NCBI GenBank assembly: GCA_022711405.1 | Contig: JAKLFC010000001.1 | Span: forward strand, 1-64,000 | Source of the DNA: Bacteroidota bacterium | GTDB lineage: Bacteria > Bacteroidota > Bacteroidia > Bacteroidales > JAGONC01 | DNA: 64,000 bases | Direction of reading: 5' to 3' | In this document: positions 24,611 through 34,563 of the stretch, piece after piece | Numbering within the stretch: the stretch's first letter is position 1 | Layout: each line of letters opens with the position of its first letter | Notes under the pieces: generated by a model | What the model saw: only the letters and a program-made list of their open reading frames with translations | Databases searched by the model: none | What the model was told of the DNA's origin: nothing | Program-made: the position numbers and the translations under genes

Positions 24611-25976
24611 GTTTTCTGGAGTTTGTTTCGGTGGTTGGTTTAATGATCGCCTTCACCTCATGGATGGAGATCATAGGTATATACCGGAAGAACAGGAGCA
24701 CACCCAGGGCAAAGATGCCCAGGGTGCCGACAAAGATCCCGATTTCCGTTATTGTGGGCTTATACTGCGCCCAGCTGGCCGGGAGAAAGTCCTTCGACAT
24801 GGAGGTCACCACGATCACGTACCTTTCGAACCACATTCCCAGGTTGATGAACAGGGAAATGATGAAGACGATGATCAGGTTGTGCCGTATCTTTTTGAAC
24901 CAGAACAGCTGAGGGATGATGGCATTGCAGGTGATCATCGTCCAGAAGGCCAGGGCATAATCACCCGTCGCCCTGTTCTTCATGAACGTGAACATCTCAT
25001 ATTCCCCTCCGGCATACCAGGCCATGAAGAGCTCGGTAGCATAGGCCGTGCCCATGATCAGGCTGATGAATGTAAGGATCCGGGCGATTGCGTCGACATG
25101 CCTTTCGGTGACATAGTCTTCGTAGTGGAATATTTTCCTGACGAGGATCATCAGGGTTAGTACCATTCCAAATCCTGAAAAGATGGCTCCGACCACGAAA
25201 TAGGGCGGGAATATGGTGGTGTGCCATCCGGGCATGACGGAGGTGGCAAAATCCATCGACACCACCGAGTGGACGGAGACCACCAGCGGTGCGGCAAGGC
25301 CACCCAGGAGGATCGCAGCGGTCTCATACCGCAGCCATGCTTTGGCCGTTCCCACCCATCCAAAGGAAAGGATTGAATATACGGCCTTTTTTATTTTCGA
25401 TGTGGCTCTTTCCCTTACGGCAGCCAGGTCAGGGATCATGCCGATGTACCAGAACACCGCCGATGCCATCAGGTATGTGCTGATGGCGACCACGTCCCAG
25501 AACAGAGGGGAGTTGAAATTATCCCACAATGGACCCCTGGTGTTTGGATAGGGAAGAATGAAGAAAGCATCCCACACCCTTCCCATATGCAATAACGGAT
25601 ACATTCCTGCACAGATGACAGCCACCACGGTCATGGCTTCCGCTGCACGGTTGATGGATGTTCTCCATTTCTGCCGCAGGATAAATAAAAAGATTGAAAA
25701 GGCAGTACCCGCATGGCCGATTCCGATCCACCATACAAAGTTGATGATTCCCCAGCCCCAGCCGACGTTGTTGTTGATCCCCCAGGTACCGATCCCTGTG
25801 GAAATGGTCACATAGATGGAATAGATACCCCAGGCAATGGCCAGCGAAGAGATGAAAGTCGCTACGAGCCACCATCTGGGGGTCTTTGCTTCCAGCGGCC
25901 GCAACACATCTCCGGAGACCTGGCTATAGGTCTTGTTGCCTTTGATCAGTATTCCCCTGGCGTCGGTTAGGTACAT
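24603..25976 (-). CDS. actC: Alternative complex III subunit ActC, NrfD-type quinol-binding membrane protein
   Basis: 457 residues with ten membrane helices of the NrfD/PsrC family. Segments such as 'NNVGWGWGIINFVWWIGIGHAGTAFS' and 'SVHSVVSMDFATSVMPGWHTTIFPPYFVVGAI' are strongly ActC-like and include the histidines and acidic residues placed near the quinol site. It receives quinol electrons passed to ActB iron-sulfur clusters. 50 nt downstream of actB. Confidence 0.94.
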   Translation of the reverse strand: MYLTDARGILIKGNKTYSQVSGDVLRPLEAKTPRWWLVATFISSLAIAWGIYSIYVTISTGIGTWGINNNVGWGWGIINFVWWIGIGHAGTAFSIFLFILRQKWRTSINRAAEAMTVVAVICAGMYPLLHMGRVWDAFFILPYPNTRGPLWDNFNSPLFWDVVAISTYLMASAVFWYIGMIPDLAAVRERATSKIKKAVYSILSFGWVGTAKAWLRYETAAILLGGLAAPLVVSVHSVVSMDFATSVMPGWHTTIFPPYFVVGAIFSGFGMVLTLMILVRKIFHYEDYVTERHVDAIARILTFISLIMGTAYATELFMAWYAGGEYEMFTFMKNRATGDYALAFWTMITCNAIIPQLFWFKKIRHNLIIVFIISLFINLGMWFERYVIVVTSMSKDFLPASWAQYKPTITEIGIFVGTLGIFALGVLLFFRYIPMISIHEVKAIIKPTTETNSRKHE

Positions 25977-26026
25977 AGGAATTCGTTTAAGCGGTTTTCA
26001 ATGATATATGTTGCCAACACTGAAGG

Positions 26027-29000
26027 TCATTCGTGAGAAATATTCTCCGTTGTTTCTTCTCCGGAAACGATCGGATAGGTGTTTTTATAGTTTCTTTTTT
26101 TATCAGCCGGATCCATATTCCTGACCTTGGTCATGTAATGCACGGAAGGCAGTGTATGGATCTGTTCCAGCAGCTGGTAGGTACGTGGATTGACCATTAA
26201 CCTGGATACAGCGCTTTCGGGATCGTTCATATCGCCAAAGACGATGGCATCGGCCGGGCAGGATTCCTGGCAGGCAGTCTTGATATCCCCGTCCTTCAGG
26301 GTTCTGTTCTCCAACTTGGCTTCCAGCTTTTTTTCCTGGAGTCGGTGAACGCAGAACGAACATTTTTCCACCACTCCTCTTGACCGGACTGTAACATCCG
26401 GATTCAGCACCAGTTTGCTGAGTTCGTTGTTGAGGTTATAGTCGAATTTATCATTATTTGCATATTCAAACCAGTTGAACCGCCGGACCCGGTAAGGGCA
26501 GTTATTCATGCAGTATCGAGTACCTATGCAGCGGTTGTATGCCATCTGGTTGAGTCCCTCGCTGCTGTGGGGTGTGGCCGCTACCGGGCAGACATTCTCG
26601 CAGGGAGCGTTGTCACAATGCTGGCACATGACTGGCATGTGAACGACCTCCGGGTTGTCAGCCTCTTCGGAGTAGTACCTGTCGATCCGCATCCAGTGCA
26701 TGATCCTGCGCATCCGGACCTGTTCCTTGCCGATGACGGCCACGTTGTTTTCCGCCTGGCAGCTGATCACACAGTTTCCGCACCCGATACAGGCGTTCAG
26801 GTTGATGGCCATACCCCAGTGGATCCCATCGAAAACCGGCAGCTGGTACAGGGTAAGGTTCTGCTTTACAATATCCTGGTGCATTTCATTGCCGGATTTT
26901 GGATTTTTGTGCCATTCCTCCACCGTGGTTTCCCTCACGATTGCACGCCCCTCCATGGTATGATGGGTCTGGGTTCGCCCGAGGGGATATGTCTTACCGG
27001 TTTTTTCAAGGCGGACGTTTCCGGAAAAATAGTTACGGTGGCCATCCGTCATCGTGATCAGCGGATATGCATTTTTACCGATCCCGTTCGCCACCTTGCC
27101 ACAGTTCGTCCGGCCGTAGCCCAGTGCCATGGAAACCGTTCCCCCTGGCTGGCCCGGCTGTACGATGACAGGGATCTCCAGGTTCCCGTTCAGCAAAACA
27201 ACGTCTTCGGAGGCCAGATCCAGTTCATGGGCATCTGATGGGGAGATGCACAGGTAGTTATCCCACGTGGCACGTGTGATGGGATCGGGGAGTTCCTGTA
27301 GCCAGGGATTGTTGGCATGTCTCCCGGTGCCGATGCCCATCTTCTGGTACAGTACCAGTTCAATTCCGGCTGTAACTCCTGGAAAGGAGGAAGTCATTCT
27401 TACCGGCGTGTACAAAGTATTTACATCCTCAGAAGGCGGCATCTCGAAGATGCCGTCATGAACGCACTGATTCCAGAAGTCGGTGAACAGTCCTTTTGCG
27501 GACTGTTGAGGAAAGATGTTGTTTTGCCAGTACTCCTGAAGATAGGTATAGTAATCTTTTTCGTTACCCATCCATCTCAGGAGGCAGTCCTGTGCCTGGC
27601 GGGTGTCGAACAGGCGGGGGATGACGGGTTGTCCCAGGCTGAAATGCCCTTTTAAAGGTTCTGCGTCGCACCAGGATTCCAGGTAATTGTTTCCGGCGCA
27701 TACATATTGGACCAGCTGGCTGGTTTCATCGGGCCGTTCGGTCAGGGTGACGGTCAGGCCGGTCTTCTGCAGACCACTGATGAACCTGGCAGCTTCCGGA
27801 TAATCATAGGCCGGATTTACGTTCCATGTGATCAGGGCGGCGACCTTGCCATCGTTCATCTCTTCCACCAGGGTGATCATTTCCCTGTCGATCCCCTGCT
27901 TCAGAGTGAGCGGCGTGCTGAGGCTGATCGTCGTTCCATAGCTACCGATCAGGTAGTTGATCGCGTTGACGATGATCTGTACGTTCGGATCATTGGAGCC
28001 TGAAATGACCAGGGATGCGCCCTCATGCTGTAAGAGGTCAGCCGCGAGAGAAGCGGTCTCAACGGGCGAAGGATCTGCGGGGTATACCGGTGCTCCTTTC
28101 TGAGCGGCAATCCGGTTATACAGATTAAGCAACATGAGCCCCTCCTGCGAAGGCTTTATCTGTATCCGCTGATCGGCATTGCTTCCGGTCAGCGACATGT
28201 ACGATTCAATCTGAATGTGCCGGGACATGGAATCACTTTCGGTCAGCTGACGGCCCTGGGAATAACGCTTTGCATAGGTTACCGGGGCGATCCAGTTGCC
28301 AAGGAAATCGGCATTGAAGGCAACGATGAGCTTTGCTTTGTCAAACCGGTAGTCGGGGATCATCCGCTGGCCGAAGTTCAGCTCGTGAGCTTCCAATATT
28401 CCGGAGGCGGATATGGAATCATAGGTGATCCACTGGGTGGACGGGTAGTTCGTCATGAAATCCCCGATCAGCTGACGGGTGGAGGGGCTGATTATCGTAG
28501 ATGTGAGCAGAACGATCTTTCCTCCCTGCGTGCTGATCTGACTGAGTTTTGATGTGATTTCCGAATCGATTGATTCCCAAGAGGTTTGCTGATTGTCCTT
28601 AAGAGGGTGCTTTAACCTGGCCAGGTCATAAAGATTCAGCACCGATGCCTGGATCCTGGCAGAAGTGCCTCCTTTGGTCAGTGACGACAATCCGTTGCCT
28701 TCTATCTTGATCGGTCTGCCTTCACGGGTTTTTACGAGAATGCCCGCATATTCGTCCCCGTCAAAGAATGTAGAAGCGTAATAATTGGAAATGCCTGGTG
28801 TGATCTCGAGGGGCTGGTTCAGATATGGAATGGCTTTCCTGACCGGATTCTCACAGCTGGTGGCCAAAGCAGCATACCCCAAAGAAAATCCCATCAGTTT
28901 CAGGAAGTCCCGACGGCTGGTACTCATGGAAGGTTCTTCCTCATCCGGCTCATTTCGTTCAGCGTCATGAGGGGATTCCGGAGGAATGATTCCAGGTCCC

Positions 29001-29044
29001 CTGATCTCCTGATATTCTTCGTAGCTGCTGTAATAGTTCTTCAT
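26027..29044 (-). CDS. actB: Alternative complex III subunit ActB (molybdopterin-like plus iron-sulfur domains)
   Basis: 1005 residues. A twin-arginine motif SRRDFLK lies near residue 43 after an acidic N-terminal extension, as is usual for ActB, with a lipidatable 'ATSC' after the hydrophobic stretch. A long molybdopterin-oxidoreductase-like domain (about 80-680), which in ACIII holds no cofactor, is followed by a ferredoxin-like part with four clusters' worth of cysteines: 'CIGCGNCVISC', 'CQHCDNAPCENVCP', 'CIGTRYCMNNCP' and 'CSFCVHR...CQESCP'. It links ActC to the haems of ActA on the periplasmic side. Confidence 0.95.
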   Translation of the reverse strand: MKNYYSSYEEYQEIRGPGIIPPESPHDAERNEPDEEEPSMSTSRRDFLKLMGFSLGYAALATSCENPVRKAIPYLNQPLEITPGISNYYASTFFDGDEYAGILVKTREGRPIKIEGNGLSSLTKGGTSARIQASVLNLYDLARLKHPLKDNQQTSWESIDSEITSKLSQISTQGGKIVLLTSTIISPSTRQLIGDFMTNYPSTQWITYDSISASGILEAHELNFGQRMIPDYRFDKAKLIVAFNADFLGNWIAPVTYAKRYSQGRQLTESDSMSRHIQIESYMSLTGSNADQRIQIKPSQEGLMLLNLYNRIAAQKGAPVYPADPSPVETASLAADLLQHEGASLVISGSNDPNVQIIVNAINYLIGSYGTTISLSTPLTLKQGIDREMITLVEEMNDGKVAALITWNVNPAYDYPEAARFISGLQKTGLTVTLTERPDETSQLVQYVCAGNNYLESWCDAEPLKGHFSLGQPVIPRLFDTRQAQDCLLRWMGNEKDYYTYLQEYWQNNIFPQQSAKGLFTDFWNQCVHDGIFEMPPSEDVNTLYTPVRMTSSFPGVTAGIELVLYQKMGIGTGRHANNPWLQELPDPITRATWDNYLCISPSDAHELDLASEDVVLLNGNLEIPVIVQPGQPGGTVSMALGYGRTNCGKVANGIGKNAYPLITMTDGHRNYFSGNVRLEKTGKTYPLGRTQTHHTMEGRAIVRETTVEEWHKNPKSGNEMHQDIVKQNLTLYQLPVFDGIHWGMAINLNACIGCGNCVISCQAENNVAVIGKEQVRMRRIMHWMRIDRYYSEEADNPEVVHMPVMCQHCDNAPCENVCPVAATPHSSEGLNQMAYNRCIGTRYCMNNCPYRVRRFNWFEYANNDKFDYNLNNELSKLVLNPDVTVRSRGVVEKCSFCVHRLQEKKLEAKLENRTLKDGDIKTACQESCPADAIVFGDMNDPESAVSRLMVNPRTYQLLEQIHTLPSVHYMTKVRNMDPADKKRNYKNTYPIVSGEETTENISHE

Positions 29045-29071
29045 AGGATGTAAAACAGTTAACAGATCATT

Positions 29072-30295
29072 TTAATAATGACAACGCCCGCACTCGGTAC
29101 CTCCCATATCATCAACGGTCACCTTCGACTTCTCACCGGATTTGATCTTGTCGTGCATGATGGTATATCGAGTATAGAACTCATTATCAAAGAATTGTAC
29201 TTCTCTTGTGCGGTGACACTCAATGCACCAGCCCATTCCCAGGCTGTTGACCTGGATGATGCGGTCCATTTTCTCCACAGGTCCGTGGCACTCATTGCAG
29301 GTAACTTTCCCGACCTTGACATGCTGAGCGTGGTTAAAGTAGCTATGGTCTGGTAAATTGTGCACACGGATCCACGGGATGGGCTTTCCTGTTTCCAGTG
29401 CCTTGTAGATCTTACTGATCTCTTCCGTCCCGGTTATTTTACCCTCTTTGACCAGGCTGTGACAGTTCATGCACAGTTGTACCGGAGGAAAACCTGCATA
29501 TTTGCTTTCTTCGGCTGTGAAGTGGCAATATTTACAGTTGATCCTGTTCTGGCCTGCATGGATCTTATGGGAGAATTTCACCGGCTGGTCGGGTGAATAG
29601 TATTGTTGCCGGCCCAGGGACTTTGCTTCAACGACGACGATCTCACCCATCACAAACAGGGCGGTGAGGATAATGATGACATGGATGAATCTGGCTTTGA
29701 TCAGTTTTGTCACAGCCAGATCAATGATGCTCAAAAAGAAGATCAGGAGAGTCACCAGGAAAATAGCCAGGAAATTCCGGTTGGAATTTCTTTCCAGGGG
29801 TAGTGGGATCTCTTCCGTTACGGCAGGTTTCTGGCTGATGGCCTGTCCTTTGGGAGGAGCTGCTGGTCCGGGCTGAGCTGTTGCAGCACCTGCATTTCCG
29901 GTGCCCTGTTTGCCGGTGGTCTCAATATATTTGAGCAACGACCTGATCTGGTCGTCCGAAAGATCATTGGGCGGCATCGGGATCTTGTTATACTCTTCAA
30001 AGAGGCGCACAGCTACCGGATCTCCTTCCTGGATGATCAGCTGTGAATTTCGGATGAAGCGGATGAGCCAGGCTTCTTCTCTTCTTTCTGTGATTCCCTG
30101 AAGATCAGGTCCTACCAGTTTTCCTTTGCCGATGGTATGACAGGCCGCGCACACCTGGAAGAGGGTGGCAGGGTCCTCCTGGGCCCTGACAGGAGTATGT
30201 GCGAAAAGTATGAAGACCAATTCAACCAGGAAGACAAATACGAAGAGGTGGTTACGACGGAATGGGTTTCTGCGAGCAGAGATTCGCTGAATCAT
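29072..30295 (-). CDS. actA: Alternative complex III subunit ActA, six CxxCH motifs
   Basis: 407 residues. After a leader (cleavage near residue 38) comes a small cytochrome c domain with CAACH, a Pro/Gln-rich linker, two membrane helices (about 173-195 and 202-222), and a periplasmic multihaem part with CKYCH, CMNCH, CNECH, CIECH and CGRCH. The five C-terminal motifs match the pentahaem ActA core; the extra N-terminal haem domain makes six. It is the first gene of the operon actABCDEF-ccsBA. The 185-nt gap upstream has a TATATTTA that only approximates a -7 box. Confidence 0.93.
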   Translation of the reverse strand: MIQRISARRNPFRRNHLFVFVFLVELVFILFAHTPVRAQEDPATLFQVCAACHTIGKGKLVGPDLQGITERREEAWLIRFIRNSQLIIQEGDPVAVRLFEEYNKIPMPPNDLSDDQIRSLLKYIETTGKQGTGNAGAATAQPGPAAPPKGQAISQKPAVTEEIPLPLERNSNRNFLAIFLVTLLIFFLSIIDLAVTKLIKARFIHVIIILTALFVMGEIVVVEAKSLGRQQYYSPDQPVKFSHKIHAGQNRINCKYCHFTAEESKYAGFPPVQLCMNCHSLVKEGKITGTEEISKIYKALETGKPIPWIRVHNLPDHSYFNHAQHVKVGKVTCNECHGPVEKMDRIIQVNSLGMGWCIECHRTREVQFFDNEFYTRYTIMHDKIKSGEKSKVTVDDMGGTECGRCHY

Positions 30296-30480
30296 ATTTA
30301 CAATCCTGTATTAGTGTAACGTGAACACATTCCGGAAAATGGCTTTTTTCCTGGTTTTCCAGGGATTGCTTTTTCCGGTAATAGGTTTGTAAATATAGAG
30401 AAAAATAGATTTTACCGAAGCGATAAAATCGTCGCTTAAGAAGTCAGGTTATGAAATTTAAAATGTATCTAAATAAACGT

Positions 30481-31326
30481 TTACCAGGATCCGCCCGCAC
30501 CTCCTCCGCCGAAACTTCCTCCGCCGAAGCCTCCGAACCCTCCACCGCCTCCGAATCCGCCGCCACCTCCGAATCCCCCGCCGAAGCCTCCCTTGCCTCC
30601 CTTGAAGTCCTTCCAGTTGCCATTGCTGCTTTTTCCCATGCTGTTCAGTATCCACAGGGCAGTCCACCATGGAATGCTTTTCTTTCCGGCAGAATAGTAA
30701 CGGTTTCCCTGGCTTCTGAAAAATGTGAAAATCAGGATGACTATGATCAACGGGATGAGGAAGGTCCAGACCGGAGTTTCAATATTTTTTTGGTATTGAT
30801 CGGAGGTATATTCACCGGAGGCCAGGGCCATCAGGGTATTCACTCCCTTGTCGAGGCCGGTGAAATAGTCATCTTCCATGAACGACGGTTTCATCTCGTT
30901 TTCGATGATCCTTTTAGCGATTGCATCAGGAATGGCGCCCTCCAGTCCATAACCTGTGGCAATGAATACCTCTCCTGATTCCAGGGCTGTCTTCGGTTTC
31001 AGCAGAACAACGATCCCGTTGTCGAATCCTTTCTGTCCGACACCCCATTTTTCACCGATCTCATACGCGAAGCTGGCTTTGTCGTAATTCCCAAGCGAAC
31101 TGACGATCACGATCGCTATCTGAGTGGAAGTGGTATCATTGAAACGGACCAGTTTATTTTCCAGCAGTTGCTTTTGATCCTGTGTAAGAATGTGTGTAAA
31201 ATCATTTACAAGACGCGGTGGATCGGGCCTTTGGGGAATCGTCTGACCTGTAACGGCCATCTGGGTGTTGATCAGGATCGCAAGAAGGAGTGCCGCAACT
31301 GGTTTAGAATGTAAAAATGTTTTCAT
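30481..31326 (-). CDS. TPM-domain membrane protein with glycine-rich tail
   Basis: 281 residues: signal peptide (cleavage near TGQ, residue 28), TPM domain (YgcG type, about 35-180) with 'RLVNDFTHILTQDQKQLLENKL' and 'WGVGQKGFDNGIVVLLKP', one membrane helix (about 190-210) and a tail made almost only of Gly, Phe and Ser (about 240-281). TPM proteins are of uncertain function; some have phosphatase activity and roles in photosystem or respiratory complex repair. It belongs to a three-gene unit with another TPM protein and LemA, a combination repeated across bacteria. Confidence 0.88.
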   Translation of the reverse strand: MKTFLHSKPVAALLLAILINTQMAVTGQTIPQRPDPPRLVNDFTHILTQDQKQLLENKLVRFNDTTSTQIAIVIVSSLGNYDKASFAYEIGEKWGVGQKGFDNGIVVLLKPKTALESGEVFIATGYGLEGAIPDAIAKRIIENEMKPSFMEDDYFTGLDKGVNTLMALASGEYTSDQYQKNIETPVWTFLIPLIIVILIFTFFRSQGNRYYSAGKKSIPWWTALWILNSMGKSSNGNWKDFKGGKGGFGGGFGGGGGFGGGGGFGGFGGGSFGGGGAGGSW

Positions 31327-31338
31327 TGGAACACCCTT

Positions 31339-31785
31339 TTATTCATCGCTGAAAGAAATATCGTCAGGCAGTTCATTGATGTCGTTTGTGATGTATGGAA
31401 AGTGCTTTTTCAGTTGTTGACCTGTCATGTCGATAGCTCTGATCAAGCCGTCGGTAAAATGGTTCTCACGAAATTGATTGAGCATTTCTGATTCCACGAG
31501 GTTCCAGAAGCGATCCGGTACGACAGCATTGATTCCCATATCGCCAATGATGGCAAATTTACGGTTCCGGATGGCCAGGTAGATCAGCACTCCATTGCGG
31601 AGTCTGGTTTTATGCATATTCAGTTTCGCGAAAAGCCGGGAGGCACGGTCCATCACATCTCCGGCACAGGTGGTTTCCACGTGTACCCTGATTTCCCCTG
31701 ATGTATCCAGCTCTGCGTGCCGGATGGCCATTTTGATATCCTCTTTTTCAGCCAGCGAAAAAAAAGAAGATGCTTTTTGATTCAT
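31339..31785 (-). CDS. TPM-domain protein
   Basis: 148 residues consisting of one TPM domain without signal peptide or tail ('IRHAELDTSGEIRVHVETTC', 'RNGVLIYLAIRNRKFAIIGDMGIN'). Spacing is 12 nt to the larger TPM gene downstream and 2 nt to lemA upstream, so co-transcription is near certain. Function unknown; partner of LemA and YgcG-like proteins. Confidence 0.87.
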   Translation of the reverse strand: MNQKASSFFSLAEKEDIKMAIRHAELDTSGEIRVHVETTCAGDVMDRASRLFAKLNMHKTRLRNGVLIYLAIRNRKFAIIGDMGINAVVPDRFWNLVESEMLNQFRENHFTDGLIRAIDMTGQQLKKHFPYITNDINELPDDISFSDE

Positions 31786-31787
31786 GA

Positions 31788-32387
31788 TCAGAATTCCACT
31801 TTAGGGGCTTCGTCGGCTCCGGGCTTTGACTCAAAATAGGGTTTTCTCTCAAAACCAAACAGGCCAGCAAAGATATTCCGCGGGAAGCTTCGCACACTGG
31901 TATTATACTCCCTTGCAGTGTCGTTGAACTTCTGGCGTTCGACCGTGATCCTGTTCTCGGTGCCTTCCAGCTGAGCCTGCAGTTCAAGGAAGTTCTGATT
32001 CGCTTTAAGCTCAGGGTATTGCTCAACGGTCACCAGCAGCCGGGAAAGGGCGGAGCTGAGTTCTCCCTGAGCCTGTTCAAACTGCTGGAGTGTTTCCGGG
32101 GTAAGGTTCTTTGGATCGATGGTGATGGAAGATGCTTTTGCCCTGGCTTCCGTCACACGGGTGAATGTTTCCTGCTCGTGTTCAGCATAGCCTTTCACTG
32201 TAGCCACCAGATTGGGGATGAGGTCGGCCCTGCGCTGATATACATTCTCTACCTGAGCCCACTGGGCGGACACTTTTTCCTCAAGCGTCACAAGGCTGTT
32301 ATAGATCCTGGTCCCCCAGGAAATCAGCATGATCACAACCAGGATGATCACGAGAATGACAACCCATTTTGTGTATTTGTTTGACAT
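31788..32387 (-). CDS. lemA: LemA family protein
   Basis: 199 residues: one N-terminal membrane helix (about 8-27) followed by the long helical LemA domain with 'EEKVSAQWAQVENVYQRRADLIPNLVATVKGYA' and the end 'VRSFPRNIFAGLFGF', both family signatures. It is first in the lemA-TPM-TPM unit. A 9-nt tandem array lies in its leader (32421-32490). Confidence 0.92.
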   Translation of the reverse strand: MSNKYTKWVVILVIILVVIMLISWGTRIYNSLVTLEEKVSAQWAQVENVYQRRADLIPNLVATVKGYAEHEQETFTRVTEARAKASSITIDPKNLTPETLQQFEQAQGELSSALSRLLVTVEQYPELKANQNFLELQAQLEGTENRITVERQKFNDTAREYNTSVRSFPRNIFAGLFGFERKPYFESKPGADEAPKVEF

Positions 32388-32420
32388 GGCGATGATGATT
32401 AAATTACCTGTTAGGTGTTG

Positions 32421-32511
32421 ATTGTTAAATTGTTAAATTGTCAAATTGTTCTATTGTCAAATTGTTAAATTGTTAAATTGTTCTATTGTTTAATAGCTGA
32501 CTGCTGACTGG
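32421..32511. repeat. Intergenic composite tandem array 2
   Basis: Units AATTGTTAA / AATTGTCAA in tandem with interspersed TTCTATTG (32421-32490), followed by GACTGCTGACTG (32499-32510). Between htpG and lemA; read on the lemA strand the 7-nt part comes first and the AACAATTT part next to the gene, as in arrays 3 and 5. Confidence 0.75.
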
Positions 32512-32518
32512 CTACTTC

Positions 32519-34423
32519 TTACAACAATATCTCCACACTTCTCCTTACAAAGTTAGTCAAATCTTCCCCTGTCAGCATCTGTTGTGAAAGCAGGGCAAGA
32601 TCTTTCAATTGCTTTGCCATCCTGTTCTGCTCCTCTTCTTCGCTGATTCCGGTCAATTTAGTTACGACAGGATGGTTGGTATTGACCACAAAGTTATAAT
32701 GTTCCGGCATATCATGCATGAATGGCATAATACCTCCCAGTTTTGACATATCCTTCATTCTTCGCATGAATTCGGGCTGGGTGATGCTGACCGGCGGATC
32801 TTTTTCACTGAGGCTTTCAAGAGTGATCGTGAATCTGTCTTTTTCCATTATCTTTTCGAAGATAGCCTTCAGCGTTTCCTTTTCTTTTTCATTCAGTTTG
32901 GAGGGCATTTCCTCCTCTTTTTTGATCAGTTTGTCGATCACGTCTGCATCAACCCTTGCAAAGTGGCTGTTTTCGAGCTTCATTTCCAAAGAATTGATGA
33001 AGTGCGGATCCAGCGGACCATCCATCACCAGCACATCATAGCCCCTTTGCCTTGCATTTTCGATATAACCGTGCTGCTCCTTTGTGTTGGATGAGTACAG
33101 ATAGACCAGCTTTTTATCCTTATCCGTCTGGGCATCTTTTATATGAACGGCGTATTCTTCCAGCGTAAAATATCTGCCTTCAGTATTTTTCAGCAGGGTA
33201 AAAGTGCGTGCCCGCTCATAGAATTTTTCATCCGAAATCATCCCGTATTCGATAAAAAGCTTAATGTCTTCCCATTTTTTCTCAAAGTCCTCCCGGTTGT
33301 TCTTAAAGATCTCTTCCAGCCGGTCTGATACTTTCTTTGTGATGTGACTGGAGATCTTTTTGACGCTGGAATCGCTTTGAAGGTAACTTCTGGAGACGTT
33401 GAGCGGGATGTCGGGCGAGTCGATGACTCCGTGAAGAAGGGCCAGAAAGTCGGGGACTATTCCTTCCACCGAGTCGGTCACATAAACCTGGTTGCAGTAA
33501 AGCTGTATCTTATCCTTTCTGACATCCAGATAGTTGGTTATTTTTGGGAAATAGAGGATTCCGGTCAGATTGAACGGGTAATCCACGTTAAGATGGATAT
33601 TAAAAAGGGGTTCTTCGAAGCTGGCGGGATAAAGTTCCCTGTAAAAGGCCAGGTAATCTTCTTCCCTGAGTTCGGCAGGTTTTCTGCGCCATGCAGGATT
33701 GATGTTGTTGACGATCCTTGGCTTTTCAACCTCTAATGATTTCTGGTGTCCATGTTCATCTTTTTCCCCCTCGATAGGCTCATAGGTCTTTTCATTGCCA
33801 AAACGGATAGGCACCGGCAGGAACTTGCAGTATTTTTTCAGCAGATCAAGGATGCGGTATTCATCCAGAAAATCTTCGGAGTCTTTTGAAATATGCAGTG
33901 TGACGATGGTTCCACGGTCTTCCTTATCGACAAAATCCAGGGTATATTCAGGGGAACCGTCGCATTCCCACTTCACGGCTTTACTGCTTCCCCCTTTCTT
34001 ATAGGTCTTTGTGAGGATCTCTACTTTATCGGAGACCATAAAGGTTGAATAGAAACCCAGCCCGAAATGCCCTATCAGGGATCGGGCTTCGTCAGCGCTC
34101 TTTCCTTTGAATTTCTTCAGGAAGTCCTCCGCACTCGAGAATGCGATCTGGTTGATGTACCTGTCCACTTCCTCCGCAGTCATGCCGATACCCCGGTCTT
34201 TTACGGTGATGGTTCTGGCTTTTTTATCCATTTCCACCTCGATCGTCAGATCGCCCAGTTCCTCCTTGTACTTGCCAAGGGAAACCAGGGTCCTGAGTTT
34301 TTGTGTGGCATCCACCGCATTGGATATCAGCTCTCTGAGAAATATTTCATGATCCGAATAAAGGAATTTTTTGATGATCGGAAAGATGTTCTCTGTTTTA
34401 ACCTGTATCGTACCTTTTTCCAT
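32519..34423 (-). CDS. htpG: Chaperone HtpG (Hsp90)
   Basis: 634 residues, usual length. The GHKL ATPase start is clear: 'FLRELISNAVDATQKLR' (ATP-lid Asn), 'DRGIGMTAEEV' and 'GHFGLGFYSTFMV'. Middle-domain catalytic Arg is in 'LPLNVSRSYLQSD'-like 'IPLNVSRSYLQSD'. Cytoplasmic general chaperone. Neighbouring genes suggest it stands alone. Confidence 0.96.
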   Translation of the reverse strand: MEKGTIQVKTENIFPIIKKFLYSDHEIFLRELISNAVDATQKLRTLVSLGKYKEELGDLTIEVEMDKKARTITVKDRGIGMTAEEVDRYINQIAFSSAEDFLKKFKGKSADEARSLIGHFGLGFYSTFMVSDKVEILTKTYKKGGSSKAVKWECDGSPEYTLDFVDKEDRGTIVTLHISKDSEDFLDEYRILDLLKKYCKFLPVPIRFGNEKTYEPIEGEKDEHGHQKSLEVEKPRIVNNINPAWRRKPAELREEDYLAFYRELYPASFEEPLFNIHLNVDYPFNLTGILYFPKITNYLDVRKDKIQLYCNQVYVTDSVEGIVPDFLALLHGVIDSPDIPLNVSRSYLQSDSSVKKISSHITKKVSDRLEEIFKNNREDFEKKWEDIKLFIEYGMISDEKFYERARTFTLLKNTEGRYFTLEEYAVHIKDAQTDKDKKLVYLYSSNTKEQHGYIENARQRGYDVLVMDGPLDPHFINSLEMKLENSHFARVDADVIDKLIKKEEEMPSKLNEKEKETLKAIFEKIMEKDRFTITLESLSEKDPPVSITQPEFMRRMKDMSKLGGIMPFMHDMPEHYNFVVNTNHPVVTKLTGISEEEEQNRMAKQLKDLALLSQQMLTGEDLTNFVRRSVEILL

Positions 34424-34563
34424 CGTTCAAATTTTTTGAAGCTACCGATTCACAAAGGATATGCCATGTGGGGCAGACTGACAAAATGACGGAGGGGAAG
34501 ACAAGAATGACGAACAGAGGAATGCTGATCTCTGATTTCTGAAGTCACTTCTAAATTCAACAA

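Noticed and set aside
26567..27238. A 223-codon plus-strand frame
   Set aside because: Antisense to the iron-sulfur and pterin-like part of actB.
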